64,000 nucleotides of DNA from Acidaminococcus fermentans_A (GTDB taxonomy: Bacteria; Bacillota; Negativicutes; Acidaminococcales; Acidaminococcaceae): the NCBI RefSeq assembly GCF_052216985.1, contig NZ_JBQOUY010000003.1:62001-126000 (forward strand). The letters are read 5' to 3'. Under the pieces are notes generated by a model. That model was not told where the DNA came from and did not search any database. It saw nothing but the letters and a program-made list of their open reading frames with translations. Positions 15,816 through 24,340 of this stretch are shown here, in pieces (the stretch's first letter is position 1; each line of letters opens with the position of its first letter). Position numbers and translations under genes: made by a program.

Positions 15816-16253
15816 ATGTTCCAAAAGATTTTAGTACCGGTCGATGGTTCGAATACGTCCTGGAAGGCACTGGAGACGGCAGAATCCTTGGCGCAGAAAT
15901 ACGGCGGGACATTGACTGTCATTACGGTGATGGTCCCCTATGGGGTAGGGAATCTGCTCCAGATGTCCCTAGACCAGACCCTCATCGACCAGAACAATGC
16001 GGTGATGAAAAAAGCAGGATATGCCACTTTGGATACGGCCAAAGAAAAACTGCAGGGATACCAGGGAGAAGTGGATTATCTGGAAGAAATCGGGAACCCG
16101 GCGGAACGGATCCTGGAAGTGTGTACGGCGAGAGGCTGTGATACCATCGTCATCGGCAGCCGGGGGCTCAGCGGAGTGGAAGAGTTCCTGCTGGGGAGTG
16201 TCAGCAGCAAGGTTTCTCAATACGCAAAGGTGCCAGTCGTCGTAGTGAAATAG
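15816..16253 (+). CDS. Universal stress protein, UspA family (2 of 4)
   Basis: A 145-residue Usp domain. The N terminus has the same first 13 residues as the preceding paralog, and the ATP loop reads GSRGLSGVEEFLLGSVSS. The centre (about residues 45-100) has diverged more, the pattern expected if the ATP-binding core is kept while the partner surface changes. It begins 13 bases after gene 1 with AAGGGGGAA as ribosome site, so the two are co-translated from one message. Confidence 0.9.
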   Translation: MFQKILVPVDGSNTSWKALETAESLAQKYGGTLTVITVMVPYGVGNLLQMSLDQTLIDQNNAVMKKAGYATLDTAKEKLQGYQGEVDYLEEIGNPAERILEVCTARGCDTIVIGSRGLSGVEEFLLGSVSSKVSQYAKVPVVVVK

Positions 16254-16365
16254 GAACGCATAGCGCGGATGGATCGGAAATCTTGAAAAACAGCAGGAAT
16301 GTATGATCTTTTGTTGAATGGTACCTTATATCAAGTCATGAAGGAATTACTTTGGAGGTGGTTGT

Positions 16366-16803
16366 ATGTTTGAAAAGATCCTGGTGCCGGTAGACGGCTC
16401 AGAAACGTCCTGGAGAGCCTTGGCCGAAGCTAAGGAACTGGCAGAAGCCTTTCAGGGAGAACTGCTGGTGGTCAATGTAATCCAGCCCTACAACAATTCA
16501 GCGATGCTGGTGGTCCCTTTGGATCAGGCTACCATCAGTCAGGGCAATGAAGAACTGACGAAAATCGGCAACAGTGTGCTGGATACAGCGAAAGAAAAAT
16601 TGAAGGACTTCAAAGGGACGGCTTCTTATGACCTAGAAGTGGGCCATCCTTCCGAAAGAGTACTGGCAGTCTGCAAGGAAAAGAAATGCACGGCCATTGT
16701 CATCGGCAGCCGGGGACTCAGCGGGATCGCTGAATTCTTCCTGGGCAGTGTCAGCTCCAAAGTCTCTCAATATGCCGATGTCCCAGTCCTGATTGTAAAA
16801 TAA
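16366..16803 (+). CDS. Universal stress protein, UspA family (3 of 4)
   Basis: A 145-residue Usp domain with start MFEKILVPVDGSETSW and complete ATP loop GSRGLSGIAEFFLGSVSS. It is separated from gene 2 by 112 bases, the only real gap in the cluster, so it may have its own promoter; I see no convincing -35/-10 pair there. Ribosome site GGAGGTGG. The gene is a clear paralog of the first two, slightly more distant. Confidence 0.9.
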   Translation: MFEKILVPVDGSETSWRALAEAKELAEAFQGELLVVNVIQPYNNSAMLVVPLDQATISQGNEELTKIGNSVLDTAKEKLKDFKGTASYDLEVGHPSERVLAVCKEKKCTAIVIGSRGLSGIAEFFLGSVSSKVSQYADVPVLIVK

Positions 16804-16836
16804 CGGCTTTTCGTGCCGGCAAAAGGAGGAGTCTTT

Positions 16837-17271
16837 ATGATCAATAAAATCCTGGTTCCTGTAGATGGTTCTAAGATTGCTCTCCGAGCTCTGGAATTTG
16901 CTATGGAGATCGGCGGCAAATTCGGGTCGGATATCATTGTCATCAATATCGATGTCCCCTATGACCTGAGCCGGATCAAAGCTCCCCGGAAAGACAAGAA
17001 CGGCAATCCGATCCCGGTAGAGGCGGCGGCCCCTACGCCTTTGGAAGAAGCGGAAAAAGAGGCTAAAAAGATGGCCTATGACCGTATTTCCTTCAAGAAG
17101 GTCGTCGATATCGATCCGGCGGAACGGATCTGTGCCGAGGCAGAACGGGATGAGGTGGATTTGATCGTTATGGGAAACCGTGGTATGGGTGTCCTGGCAG
17201 GGTTCTTCCTGGGCAGTGTCAGCACAAAAGTATCCCAGAGCGCCAACTGTCCGGTGACCATCGTAAAATAA
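16837..17271 (+). CDS. Universal stress protein, UspA family (4 of 4, most divergent)
   Basis: A 144-residue Usp domain. The ATP loop is GNRGMGVLAGFFLGSVST, fitting G-x2-G-x9-G-S. It carries an insertion around residues 45-70 (SRIKAPRKDKNGNPIPVEAA) that the other three lack. The start at 16837 follows AAAGGAGGAG and gives the family N terminus MINKILVPVDGS; an in-frame ATG 24 bases upstream would place the ribosome site inside the gene. It is the last gene before terminator 17310 and element R2-E. Confidence 0.9.
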   Translation: MINKILVPVDGSKIALRALEFAMEIGGKFGSDIIVINIDVPYDLSRIKAPRKDKNGNPIPVEAAAPTPLEEAEKEAKKMAYDRISFKKVVDIDPAERICAEAERDEVDLIVMGNRGMGVLAGFFLGSVSTKVSQSANCPVTIVK

Positions 17272-17309
17272 GATTACATATTGACTATAACTCCAAAGGG
17301 TGTCATAAA

Positions 17310-17354
17310 AAAGGGGCTGTGAAAAATGAAGAATCATTTTTTCACAGCCCCTTT
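17310..17354. terminator. Bidirectional terminator between usp genes and R2-E
   Basis: A 17-bp stem (AAAGGGGCTGTGAAAAA paired with TTTTTCACAGCCCCTTT) and an 11-base loop. T-runs on both strands make it active both ways: it ends the usp operon and could also catch transcripts from the minus-strand nhaC gene. Confidence 0.8.
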
Positions 17355-17488
17355 GGTTGCGAGTCGTGAGTCACGGGCTTGTTGGTGCAAACCGAAAATC
17401 CCATTTTGCAAATTCCAGTGGATTTTGCCTTATCATCCTATAGACAAAGAACAAACGGCTTAAACGTCAAGGCTCGTGGCCCGTGACC
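17355..17488. repeat. Intergenic repeat element R2, copy E (134 bp)
   Basis: Left heptamer array GGTTGCG, AGTCGTG, AGTCACG (17355-17375) leads into GGCTTGTTGGTGCA. A core with AAAATCC...GGATTTT inverted repeats follows, then GAACAAACGGCTTAAACGTCAAGGCT and an inverted array CGTGGCC, CGTGACC (17475-17488). The core is shared with copies F and G but not with R1. Hairpins flank it on both sides. Confidence 0.85.
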
Positions 17489-17514
17489 GGGGGTGTGAAT
17501 TTTTTCACACCCCC
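17489..17514 (+). terminator. Hairpin of the GGTGTGAA class, overlapping the nhaC stop
   Basis: Stem GGGGGTGTGAA with loop TTTT and return arm TTCACACCCCC, followed by CTTTTT on the plus strand. The stop codon of the minus-strand nhaC gene (17505-17507) lies in its right arm. Confidence 0.7.
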
Positions 17515-19052
17515 CTTTTTCCCAGTCTCCTCCTGGCTCTTTTGTGCAGCAGCAAAAGAGCCAGGAAAAGGAATCCGATCCCGGTGATCAGCGTCAAGAG
17601 GACACTGCCACCAGAAAGACCGGCAGCCAGGTAAGCGGCAAAACAGCAGGCTGCCACCAGACAGGCATAGGGAATCTGGGTCCCTACATGCTGCAGGTGA
17701 TTGCAGCCAGCTCCGGAAGAGGAGAGGATGGTAGTATCAGAGATAGGAGAACAATGGTCTCCAAAAACAGATCCGGCCAAGGTGGCAGAAAGGGTGACCG
17801 TCATGATGGCAGGAGTGGCGGATTGGCAGATGAATACCACAATGGGAATGAACAGCCCGAAGGTCCCCCAGGCAGTCCCGATGGAGAAAGAGAGGCCGGC
17901 AGCTACCAGAAAAACGATGGCCGGCAGCAATTCCATGGGAATGTTGCTGGTTTCCACCAGTATGCCGATGTATTTCCCGGTGCCCAGGTAATTCTGGCAC
18001 AGGGTCCCGATAGTCCAAGCCAGGGTCAGGATGATGTAGGCAGGGACCATGGTATTGATCCCTGCACCGATGCTGTCCATGAACTGCCGGAAAGTCATGA
18101 GTTTCCGGGGCACGAACTGGAAAAAGGCCACCAACAGGGCCCAGAAACCGCCCAGCACCAGAGCAGCCGAAGAATTGCAGTTGCCGATAGCTGCCTGGAA
18201 GGAAAGCCCTTTGGACCAGTATCCTCCGTTGTACAGCATGGCCAGGATGGTAAAGATGATCAGGGAGGCAATGGGAATCAAGAGATCATAGACCGTTCCT
18301 TTGGTTGTCACTGGCTTCTGCTGTTCCACCGCTTTCTGGTCGATAGCACCCAGTTCTCCTTTTTTCTCTGCCTGGTATTCCACAGTGGCCATAGGGCCGA
18401 ATTCCAGATCGGTGCAGGAAAGGATGGCGACCATCAGGATGGACAGGATGGCATACATATTATAGGGGATGGTGGCAAAGAAGGCGGCCATTTCATTGGG
18501 GAAAGCCCCGGTTTCGTAGAGCGTGGATCCTACAGCTGCCGCCCAGCTGGAAATCGGAGCGATGATGCAGACCGGTGCAGCCGTGGTATCGATGATATAG
18601 GCCAGCTTTGCCCGGGAAATCCTGTATTTATCCGTGACCGGTTTCATGACAGTCCCCACGGTGAGGCAATTGAAATAATCGTCGATGAAGATCAGGATCC
18701 CCAGGATGCTGGTAGCCAGTTCGGCAGCTCGGCGGCTGGTGATCTTCTGGGTGGCCCACTGTCCATAGGCTTGAGAACCGCCGGCTTTGTTCACGACCGC
18801 GACCAGGGCCCCTAGGAGAGCCAGGAATAAGATGATGTTGAATTTATCCGGGGTGCCTACGGTCTTGGACATGATCTCGAATGCAGCTGAACTCATATCT
18901 ACCAGGCCGCCGCCGGAAGCGGCTGCATAGAGCAGGCCTCCGGACAAGATTCCCAGCATCAGCGAGGAAATGACTTCTTTTGTAAGCAGGGCAAGAGAAA
19001 TAGCGATGATAGGGGGGAGAAGGGATAGGATCCCTACGTCTACAGGTTCCAT
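17505..19052 (-). CDS. NhaC-family Na+/H+ antiporter
   Basis: A 515-residue membrane protein with about 11-12 helices. The region FIDDYFNCLTVGTVMKPVTD (about residues 122-141), followed by YRISRAKLAYIIDTTAAPV, is typical of the NhaC ion-transporter family, as is GDHCSPISDTTILSSSGAGC near residue 430. The role is probably sodium or proton exchange, or substrate:sodium antiport, at the inner membrane. The last residues (LGKRGV) and the stop codon are encoded within a terminator hairpin at the edge of R2-E. It is divergent from the AGCS transporter gene; both are sodium-coupled. Confidence 0.88.
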   Translation of the reverse strand: MEPVDVGILSLLPPIIAISLALLTKEVISSLMLGILSGGLLYAAASGGGLVDMSSAAFEIMSKTVGTPDKFNIILFLALLGALVAVVNKAGGSQAYGQWATQKITSRRAAELATSILGILIFIDDYFNCLTVGTVMKPVTDKYRISRAKLAYIIDTTAAPVCIIAPISSWAAAVGSTLYETGAFPNEMAAFFATIPYNMYAILSILMVAILSCTDLEFGPMATVEYQAEKKGELGAIDQKAVEQQKPVTTKGTVYDLLIPIASLIIFTILAMLYNGGYWSKGLSFQAAIGNCNSSAALVLGGFWALLVAFFQFVPRKLMTFRQFMDSIGAGINTMVPAYIILTLAWTIGTLCQNYLGTGKYIGILVETSNIPMELLPAIVFLVAAGLSFSIGTAWGTFGLFIPIVVFICQSATPAIMTVTLSATLAGSVFGDHCSPISDTTILSSSGAGCNHLQHVGTQIPYACLVAACCFAAYLAAGLSGGSVLLTLITGIGFLFLALLLLHKRARRRLGKRGV

Positions 19053-19150
19053 GATGTACTCCTTTTCTTACGGAAATAGATTGGAATTCAAAAAAATATG
19101 TTTTATTGTATCATACTTCACTCTATATTTCACAAAACTGACGAAATTTG

Positions 19151-19178
19151 TTGAAAATTTCCTATGCTGTGGTATAGT
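19151..19178 (+). promoter_or_regulatory. Promoter of the AGCS symporter gene
   Basis: TTGAAA (19151-19156), a 16-base spacer, TATAGT (19173-19178), 33 bases before the start codon. On the opposite strand a loose TTGTGA...TACAAT pair may drive nhaC from the same 159-base gap. Confidence 0.6.
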
Positions 19179-19211
19179 AAAAGAAATCAAATACGAATGA
19201 GGGAGATGCTT

Positions 19212-20738
19212 ATGGAAAATTTGTTTGCATGGATCAACTCCGTCTTGAAGTTTGTAGGTCCCCTGTCTGACTTTTTTTGGGACATTCCCACCCAATTTTC
19301 CTGGTATAAAAATCTGCCCCTCCTGGGGAGCTTTTCGTTCGCTATTATCGTCCTGGTCGGTTCCGGCATCTATTTCAGCCTGCGGCTCCATTTCATCCAG
19401 CTGACCCATATGGGGGAGGCCATCCGACTTCTGGTCCGTCGGCGCAGTGCTGCCACGGGGATTTCGCCCTTGGCGGCTTTCATGCTCAGTTCTGCCATGC
19501 GGGTGGGGCCCGGCAACATCCTGGGGGTGACCGGCGCTATTTCTGTAGGGGGGCCGGGGGCTCTGTTCTGGATGTGGGTCTCGGCTTTCTTCGGTATGGC
19601 TACGGCTTTTGTGGAAGGGACCATGGCCCAGATCTTCAAGGAAAAACGCCAGGGAGCCTTTGTGGGCGGGCTGCCTTTTTATGGACGGGCTTTATTCGGT
19701 GGCAGCCGGACTGTAGGGGTTTTCCTTTCCCTGTTGTATATTTTCTATGCCCTGGGCTGCCTGCCTGCCCAGGGGTATAATGTAGTTTCGTCCGTGGGAG
19801 CGATCGGGTCCATGATCACGGGGACTGAAATCCCTACAAAGTCCTTCTTTTATTATGGGACAGCGGCTGCAGTCCTGCTTTTCACAGCTATCCTGGCGTT
19901 CGGGGGCATCAAGAAAGTCACCCGGGCCACCAATGCTATGGTACCGGTGATGGCTGTGATCTATGTGGCCACTACGGTCCTTCTCATTGTGGCCAATGCA
20001 GATTCGGTACCCTATTTCTTCCAGGCTGTGTTTTCCGGAGCTTTCCGGCCGGAGGCTTTTTTCGGCGGTGTATTCGGCACGGTGCTGGTCCAGGGGGTCA
20101 AACGGGGCCTTATGAGCAACGAAGCCGGTCAGGGGACCATCACCATGTCCGCAGCTTCCGCAGATGATGAACATCCCTGTGAACAGGGGCTCCTGTCTGC
20201 AGCCGGGGTTTTCCTGGATACCCATATCATCTGCACCATGACCGGGTTCATCGTCATCATGGCCCATTCCTGGAACCAGGATCCTACCGCCTGGAAAGCA
20301 GCAGGGAAACTGCCCAAATATCTGATGGCCGTGACCCAGCTGACCCATACACCGGGGCTCAACCTGGCGGTGACCTTGGCACTGACCCTTTGTTTCTGTC
20401 TTTTTGCCTATACTTGCCTGATCGGCATGGTTTCTTTCTCAGAAATCGCTGCTGCCCGGCTGAGCAAAAATCCTCAGGTGATCGTGGCCGTGCGGTGTCT
20501 CTGCCTCCTGGTAGCGACCTTCGGGATCCTGGTGAACATCGCCGGCTACGACTTGAGCAATCTCTGGGCCTTTTCGGATCTGGCCAATATTGTCATGGTG
20601 TACTGCAACGTCCCTCTTTTGTACAAGGGCTTCCAGTATGTTCTGAAGGCAGAACGTCATTTTGTCAGCAGCAGTCCAGAACCTTTTGACGGAAAGGAAG
20701 TCCTGGGCATCGAGACACCTTGCTGGCCGCGGAGATGA
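19212..20738 (+). CDS. Sodium:alanine/glycine symporter (AGCS family)
   Basis: A 508-residue symporter importing alanine, glycine or related amino acids with sodium. The family signatures are strong: SSAMRVGPGNILGVTGAI (about residues 94-111), SNEAGQGTITMSAASADDEH (about 301-320) and the following HIICTMTGFIVI helix. About 10-11 membrane helices are visible. The start at 19212 is chosen because GAGGGA lies 7 bases upstream; earlier in-frame ATGs overlap the promoter. The gene fits amino-acid fermentation and is probably single-gene, ending before terminator 20787. Confidence 0.92.
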   Translation: MENLFAWINSVLKFVGPLSDFFWDIPTQFSWYKNLPLLGSFSFAIIVLVGSGIYFSLRLHFIQLTHMGEAIRLLVRRRSAATGISPLAAFMLSSAMRVGPGNILGVTGAISVGGPGALFWMWVSAFFGMATAFVEGTMAQIFKEKRQGAFVGGLPFYGRALFGGSRTVGVFLSLLYIFYALGCLPAQGYNVVSSVGAIGSMITGTEIPTKSFFYYGTAAAVLLFTAILAFGGIKKVTRATNAMVPVMAVIYVATTVLLIVANADSVPYFFQAVFSGAFRPEAFFGGVFGTVLVQGVKRGLMSNEAGQGTITMSAASADDEHPCEQGLLSAAGVFLDTHIICTMTGFIVIMAHSWNQDPTAWKAAGKLPKYLMAVTQLTHTPGLNLAVTLALTLCFCLFAYTCLIGMVSFSEIAAARLSKNPQVIVAVRCLCLLVATFGILVNIAGYDLSNLWAFSDLANIVMVYCNVPLLYKGFQYVLKAERHFVSSSPEPFDGKEVLGIETPCWPRR

Positions 20739-20786
20739 GAGGACAATCCTCTACCATATTTGAAATTAAGTCCCAAAGAGCCAAAA

Positions 20787-20822
20787 GGGGTGCTGCACGT
20801 GAACTGCAACACCCCCCTTTTT
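20787..20822 (+). terminator. Terminator after the AGCS gene
   Basis: Imperfect stem GGGGTG-c-TGCA / TGCA-a-CACCCC with an 8-base loop and a CCTTTTT tail. It is a worn member of the TGTTGCAC class. Confidence 0.75.
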
Positions 20823-20833
20823 ATGCGGGTAAG

Positions 20834-20844
20834 TATGATATAAT
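20834..20844 (+). promoter_or_regulatory. polA promoter, extended -10
   Basis: TGaTATAAT (TATAAT at 20839-20844), an extended -10 element 35 bases upstream of the polA start. No strong -35 is visible, as expected when an extended -10 is used. Confidence 0.6.
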
Positions 20845-20878
20845 AGAACGGATCATAAAACAATGAGGAAGGTGCATC

Positions 20879-23500
20879 ATGGACGAAAAATTCCTATTGA
20901 TCGACGGTAGCAGCCTGATCCATCGGGCTTTCTTTGCGCTGCCTCCCTTGACCAATCAAAAAGGGGTCAATACCGGTGCGGTGTATGGCCTTTGCAATAT
21001 GCTCCTAAAACTGCTGCAGGAAATCCAGCCCGATTATATGCTGGTGGCTTTCGATAAATCTCGGAAAACCTTCCGTACAGAGAAATTCCCAGAGTACAAG
21101 GGACAGCGAAAGGCTACGCCGCCAGAATTGAAGGAACAGTTCCCTCTTTCCATCCAGCTGCTCCAGACCATGGGGATTCCCACCCTGGAAGTGGACAATT
21201 ATGAGGCGGATGATATCATCGGCACCCTTTCCAGCGGGGCTCCGAAAAATGTACAGGTTAAGATCGTCACTGGGGATCGGGATGAATTCCAATTGATCAA
21301 AGACAATGTCCAGGTCCTTTTCACCAAAAAAGGGATTTCCAATATCGCTGTCTATGACGAAAAAGCCTTCGGAGAAGAATACCAGGGGCTGGAACCCCGG
21401 CAGATCATCGAACTCAAAGGGCTCATGGGAGATACCAGCGACAACATCCCAGGAGTGCCGGGGGTCGGGCCCAAAACGGCTCTGAAGCTGATCACTCAGT
21501 ATGGGACGGTAGAAAATACTTTGGACCATATGGAAGAAGTCAAAGGGAAGTCTCTCCAGGAAAAATTACGGAACAACCGGGAACAAGCTCTGCTTTCCAA
21601 AGAACTAGCCACCATCTGCCTAGAAGTTCCCATCGACAGGGATCCCAGTGCCTATCCTTTGACCGGGATGACCGGAGAATGCCGGAAACTGATGCAGGAA
21701 CTCCAGTTCCGGAACCTATGGGACCGGTTCGTCCCGGTACTGGGCTGTGCGGATGGGCAGGATGCCGGCAGCAGCGATGATCCCCTGTCCCTTTTCGGAG
21801 AACCGATGGAAACCCAGGCTCTGGAAACGGTGGAAGTCACCGATCCAATCCAGGCGGAAAAACTGATGGAAGAAATCAAAGCCCAGGGAGCCCAGGTGGC
21901 TCTTGCTTATGAAACGGCCGGCACACTTCCTCAGCTGGAGTTGGTTTCCCTGGATTTGATATTCAAAGATCGCCATTATGTCCTCCATCCGGAAAAAGCT
22001 GGAAAGGAAGCCGTCCTTTCCTGGCTCCAGAATGGAAATCTGCCCAAAGCGGCAGCTGATCCCAAGGAGTTGTATAAATATATACTGGGACAGGGACGAG
22101 AGCTCCGTGGCATCACCGATGACCCCTCGCTGGCTGCCTATTTATTCGAACCTGGGGCCAGCGGCTATGGGATCCAGGGGCTGGGAGAAGAGTTCCTTTC
22201 TGGGACCAGCGGGGAAAAAGCCCAGGATACAGCTGCACTGGTGCCTGTGCTCCGGGAAAAACTCCAGGAACGGAATCTGATCCGGCTGTATGAGGATATC
22301 GAGCTGCCGCTGACGGCAAACCTGGCAGAAATGGAATTTGCCGGGATCGCCATCGATCAGGCCATGCTGGATGAAGTCACGGAAGAAATGACAAAAAAAG
22401 TCCAGTCCCTGGAACAGCAGGCCTGGGAACAAGCGGGAGAGGAATTCAACTTGAATTCTCCCAAACAGCTGGGGGTGCTGCTGTTTGAAAAATTGGGGCT
22501 GCCCATCATCAAAAAGACCAAGACCGGCTACTCTACCGATGTGTCCGTGCTGGAAGCTCTCCAGGGGGAACATCCCATCATCGAGACCTTGATTGCCTAC
22601 CGGCAGCTCTCCAAACTGCTGTCCACCTATCTACTGGGCCTCCATCCCCTGATCAATCCCCATACCGGACGGATCCATACCCATTTCAACCAGATGGCCA
22701 CGATCACCGGACGGTTGTCCAGCACGGAACCCAATCTCCAGAATATTCCCACCCGGACGGAGGTGGGGAAACGGATGCGGGAAATGTTCGTGCCAGGGGA
22801 AGGGTATGATCTGCTCATGAGCTGCGACTATTCCCAAGTGGAACTGCGGGTCATGGCCAGCATCGCCCAGGATGGACTGCTCCTGGATTCTTTCCGCCAT
22901 GGTCAGGACGTCCACGCCCGGACGGCTTCAGAAATTTTCGGCGTACCCCTGGACCAGGTGACGTCCTATATGCGGAGCAAGGCCAAGACCGTGAATTTCG
23001 GGATCATCTACGGTATCAGCGATTTCGGCCTGGCCCGGCAGCTGGGAGTCCCTCGGGGCGAAGCGGCTCAATATATCGAAAGCTATTTTGCCCGCTATAC
23101 CGGCGTGAAGGATTATATGGAACGGGAAAAACAGAAAGCCCGGGATCTGGGGTATGTAGAGACTTTATTCGGCCGGCGGCGGTACCTGCCGGATATCAAG
23201 GCCAAGAATTTCAACCGCCGGAGCTTTGCGGAACGGACGGCCATCAATACCCCCATCCAGGGGACGGCGGCGGATATCATCAAGATTGCCATGCTGAAAG
23301 TGGGAGAGAAGCTGAAAGCGGCCGGCGTCAAGAGCCGGGTCCTGCTCCAGGTCCATGACGAACTGGTGCTGGAAGTCACAGAAAAAGAAAAAGACCAGGT
23401 AGCCCAGATTGTAAAGGATACCATGGAGCATGCGGTGGAACTGGCGGTCCCTCTGGTGGCTGATGTAGCCGTAGGGAAGAATTGGGCCCAGGCCAAGTAA
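20879..23500 (+). CDS. polA: DNA polymerase I
   Basis: An 873-residue repair and Okazaki-fragment polymerase. The N-terminal 5'-3' exonuclease domain (about 1-290) has LIDGSSLIHRAFFALP, YEADDIIG and GDTSDNIPGVPGVGPKTA. The middle domain (about 310-470) has lost the proofreading residues: where a DxE motif is expected there is ALAYETAG, so 3'-5' exonuclease activity is probably absent, as in Bacillus Pol I. The polymerase domain carries motif A (DYSQVELRVMASIAQD), motif B (RSKAKTVNFGIIYG) and motif C (VHDELVLEV). It is followed by mutM and coaE, a common Firmicute repair cluster. Confidence 0.97.
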   Translation: MDEKFLLIDGSSLIHRAFFALPPLTNQKGVNTGAVYGLCNMLLKLLQEIQPDYMLVAFDKSRKTFRTEKFPEYKGQRKATPPELKEQFPLSIQLLQTMGIPTLEVDNYEADDIIGTLSSGAPKNVQVKIVTGDRDEFQLIKDNVQVLFTKKGISNIAVYDEKAFGEEYQGLEPRQIIELKGLMGDTSDNIPGVPGVGPKTALKLITQYGTVENTLDHMEEVKGKSLQEKLRNNREQALLSKELATICLEVPIDRDPSAYPLTGMTGECRKLMQELQFRNLWDRFVPVLGCADGQDAGSSDDPLSLFGEPMETQALETVEVTDPIQAEKLMEEIKAQGAQVALAYETAGTLPQLELVSLDLIFKDRHYVLHPEKAGKEAVLSWLQNGNLPKAAADPKELYKYILGQGRELRGITDDPSLAAYLFEPGASGYGIQGLGEEFLSGTSGEKAQDTAALVPVLREKLQERNLIRLYEDIELPLTANLAEMEFAGIAIDQAMLDEVTEEMTKKVQSLEQQAWEQAGEEFNLNSPKQLGVLLFEKLGLPIIKKTKTGYSTDVSVLEALQGEHPIIETLIAYRQLSKLLSTYLLGLHPLINPHTGRIHTHFNQMATITGRLSSTEPNLQNIPTRTEVGKRMREMFVPGEGYDLLMSCDYSQVELRVMASIAQDGLLLDSFRHGQDVHARTASEIFGVPLDQVTSYMRSKAKTVNFGIIYGISDFGLARQLGVPRGEAAQYIESYFARYTGVKDYMEREKQKARDLGYVETLFGRRRYLPDIKAKNFNRRSFAERTAINTPIQGTAADIIKIAMLKVGEKLKAAGVKSRVLLQVHDELVLEVTEKEKDQVAQIVKDTMEHAVELAVPLVADVAVGKNWAQAK

Positions 23501-23509
23501 GGAGGGCAT

Positions 23510-24331
23510 ATGCCGGAATTGCCGGAAGTGGAACAGGTGCGGATCAGCCTGGTCCCTCATATTGTGGGAAAGACCATGGAAAAAGTCCGGGTGGATCTGC
23601 CTAAAATGATCCTCCATCCGCAACCAGATATTTTTGTCCGGAAGCTCCAAGGCGCCCGGTTCACCGGGGTCCAGCGGCGGGGGAAGTATCTGCGTCTGGA
23701 TTTGGAAAATGGATGCTGGATCCTCATCCATCTCCGGATGACCGGGGCCTTGCTGGCTCTCCCCAAAACAGAACCGGAGCCTCTCTTCACTCGGATGGCC
23801 TTTTTCCTCTCCGGAGAAGAAAATCTTTATTTCACGGATATCCGGACCTTCGGAGTGGCAGCACTGGTCGGTGAGGACGGCTGGAGGGACAAAGGCTATG
23901 AGAGCCTGGGGCCGGAACCGCTTGATCCGGAACTGACGCCGGACTATCTCCGGGCAAAAGCCAAAGGGAAGACCGCTGTGGTGAAAGCTTTCCTGCTGGA
24001 TCAGACAGTCATCGCCGGTTTAGGGAATATCTATGTGGACGAAGCCTTGTTTGCTGCCGGGATCCGTCCTACCCGGAGGGTGAACCGGATCAGCCGGAAA
24101 GCCTGGGAAGGCTTGGTGCTGGCAATAAAGGGAGTGATCCGCCAGGGGCTGGAGCACCACGGGACCACTTTCCGGAATTACCAGGATGCAGACGGGCAGA
24201 TGGGGGATAACAGCCGATATCTCCAGGTGTACCATCGAAAGGGCCTGCCCTGCCTGCGGTGTGGGACCCTGCTGAAGCAGATCAAAGTGGCCGGGCGGGG
24301 CAGCGTCTACTGTCCTCATTGCCAGAAATAG
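23510..24331 (+). CDS. mutM: Formamidopyrimidine-DNA glycosylase
   Basis: A 273-residue glycosylase/AP-lyase removing 8-oxoguanine and formamidopyrimidines. The N terminus PELPEVEQVR places the catalytic proline right after the initiator methionine. The H2TH region contains GNIYVDEALFAAGIRP (about residues 167-182). The C-terminal zinc finger is complete (CLRCG...YCPHC, about 247-270). Ribosome site AAGGAGG. It lies 9 bases after polA and 9 bases before coaE, in one operon. Confidence 0.97.
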   Translation: MPELPEVEQVRISLVPHIVGKTMEKVRVDLPKMILHPQPDIFVRKLQGARFTGVQRRGKYLRLDLENGCWILIHLRMTGALLALPKTEPEPLFTRMAFFLSGEENLYFTDIRTFGVAALVGEDGWRDKGYESLGPEPLDPELTPDYLRAKAKGKTAVVKAFLLDQTVIAGLGNIYVDEALFAAGIRPTRRVNRISRKAWEGLVLAIKGVIRQGLEHHGTTFRNYQDADGQMGDNSRYLQVYHRKGLPCLRCGTLLKQIKVAGRGSVYCPHCQK

Positions 24332-24340
24332 GGAGGAACC

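Noticed and set aside
17544..18815. Long open frames antisense to nhaC, and likewise antisense to gntP (30152-31399), recG (40723-42945) and pnp
   Set aside because: Each lies opposite a well-supported gene, has low-complexity or odd composition, no ribosome site and no recognisable domain. GC-rich third positions make such shadows common.
20879..23500. Active proofreading exonuclease in PolA
   Set aside because: The expected DxE residues of the 3'-5' exonuclease domain are not present in the middle domain.
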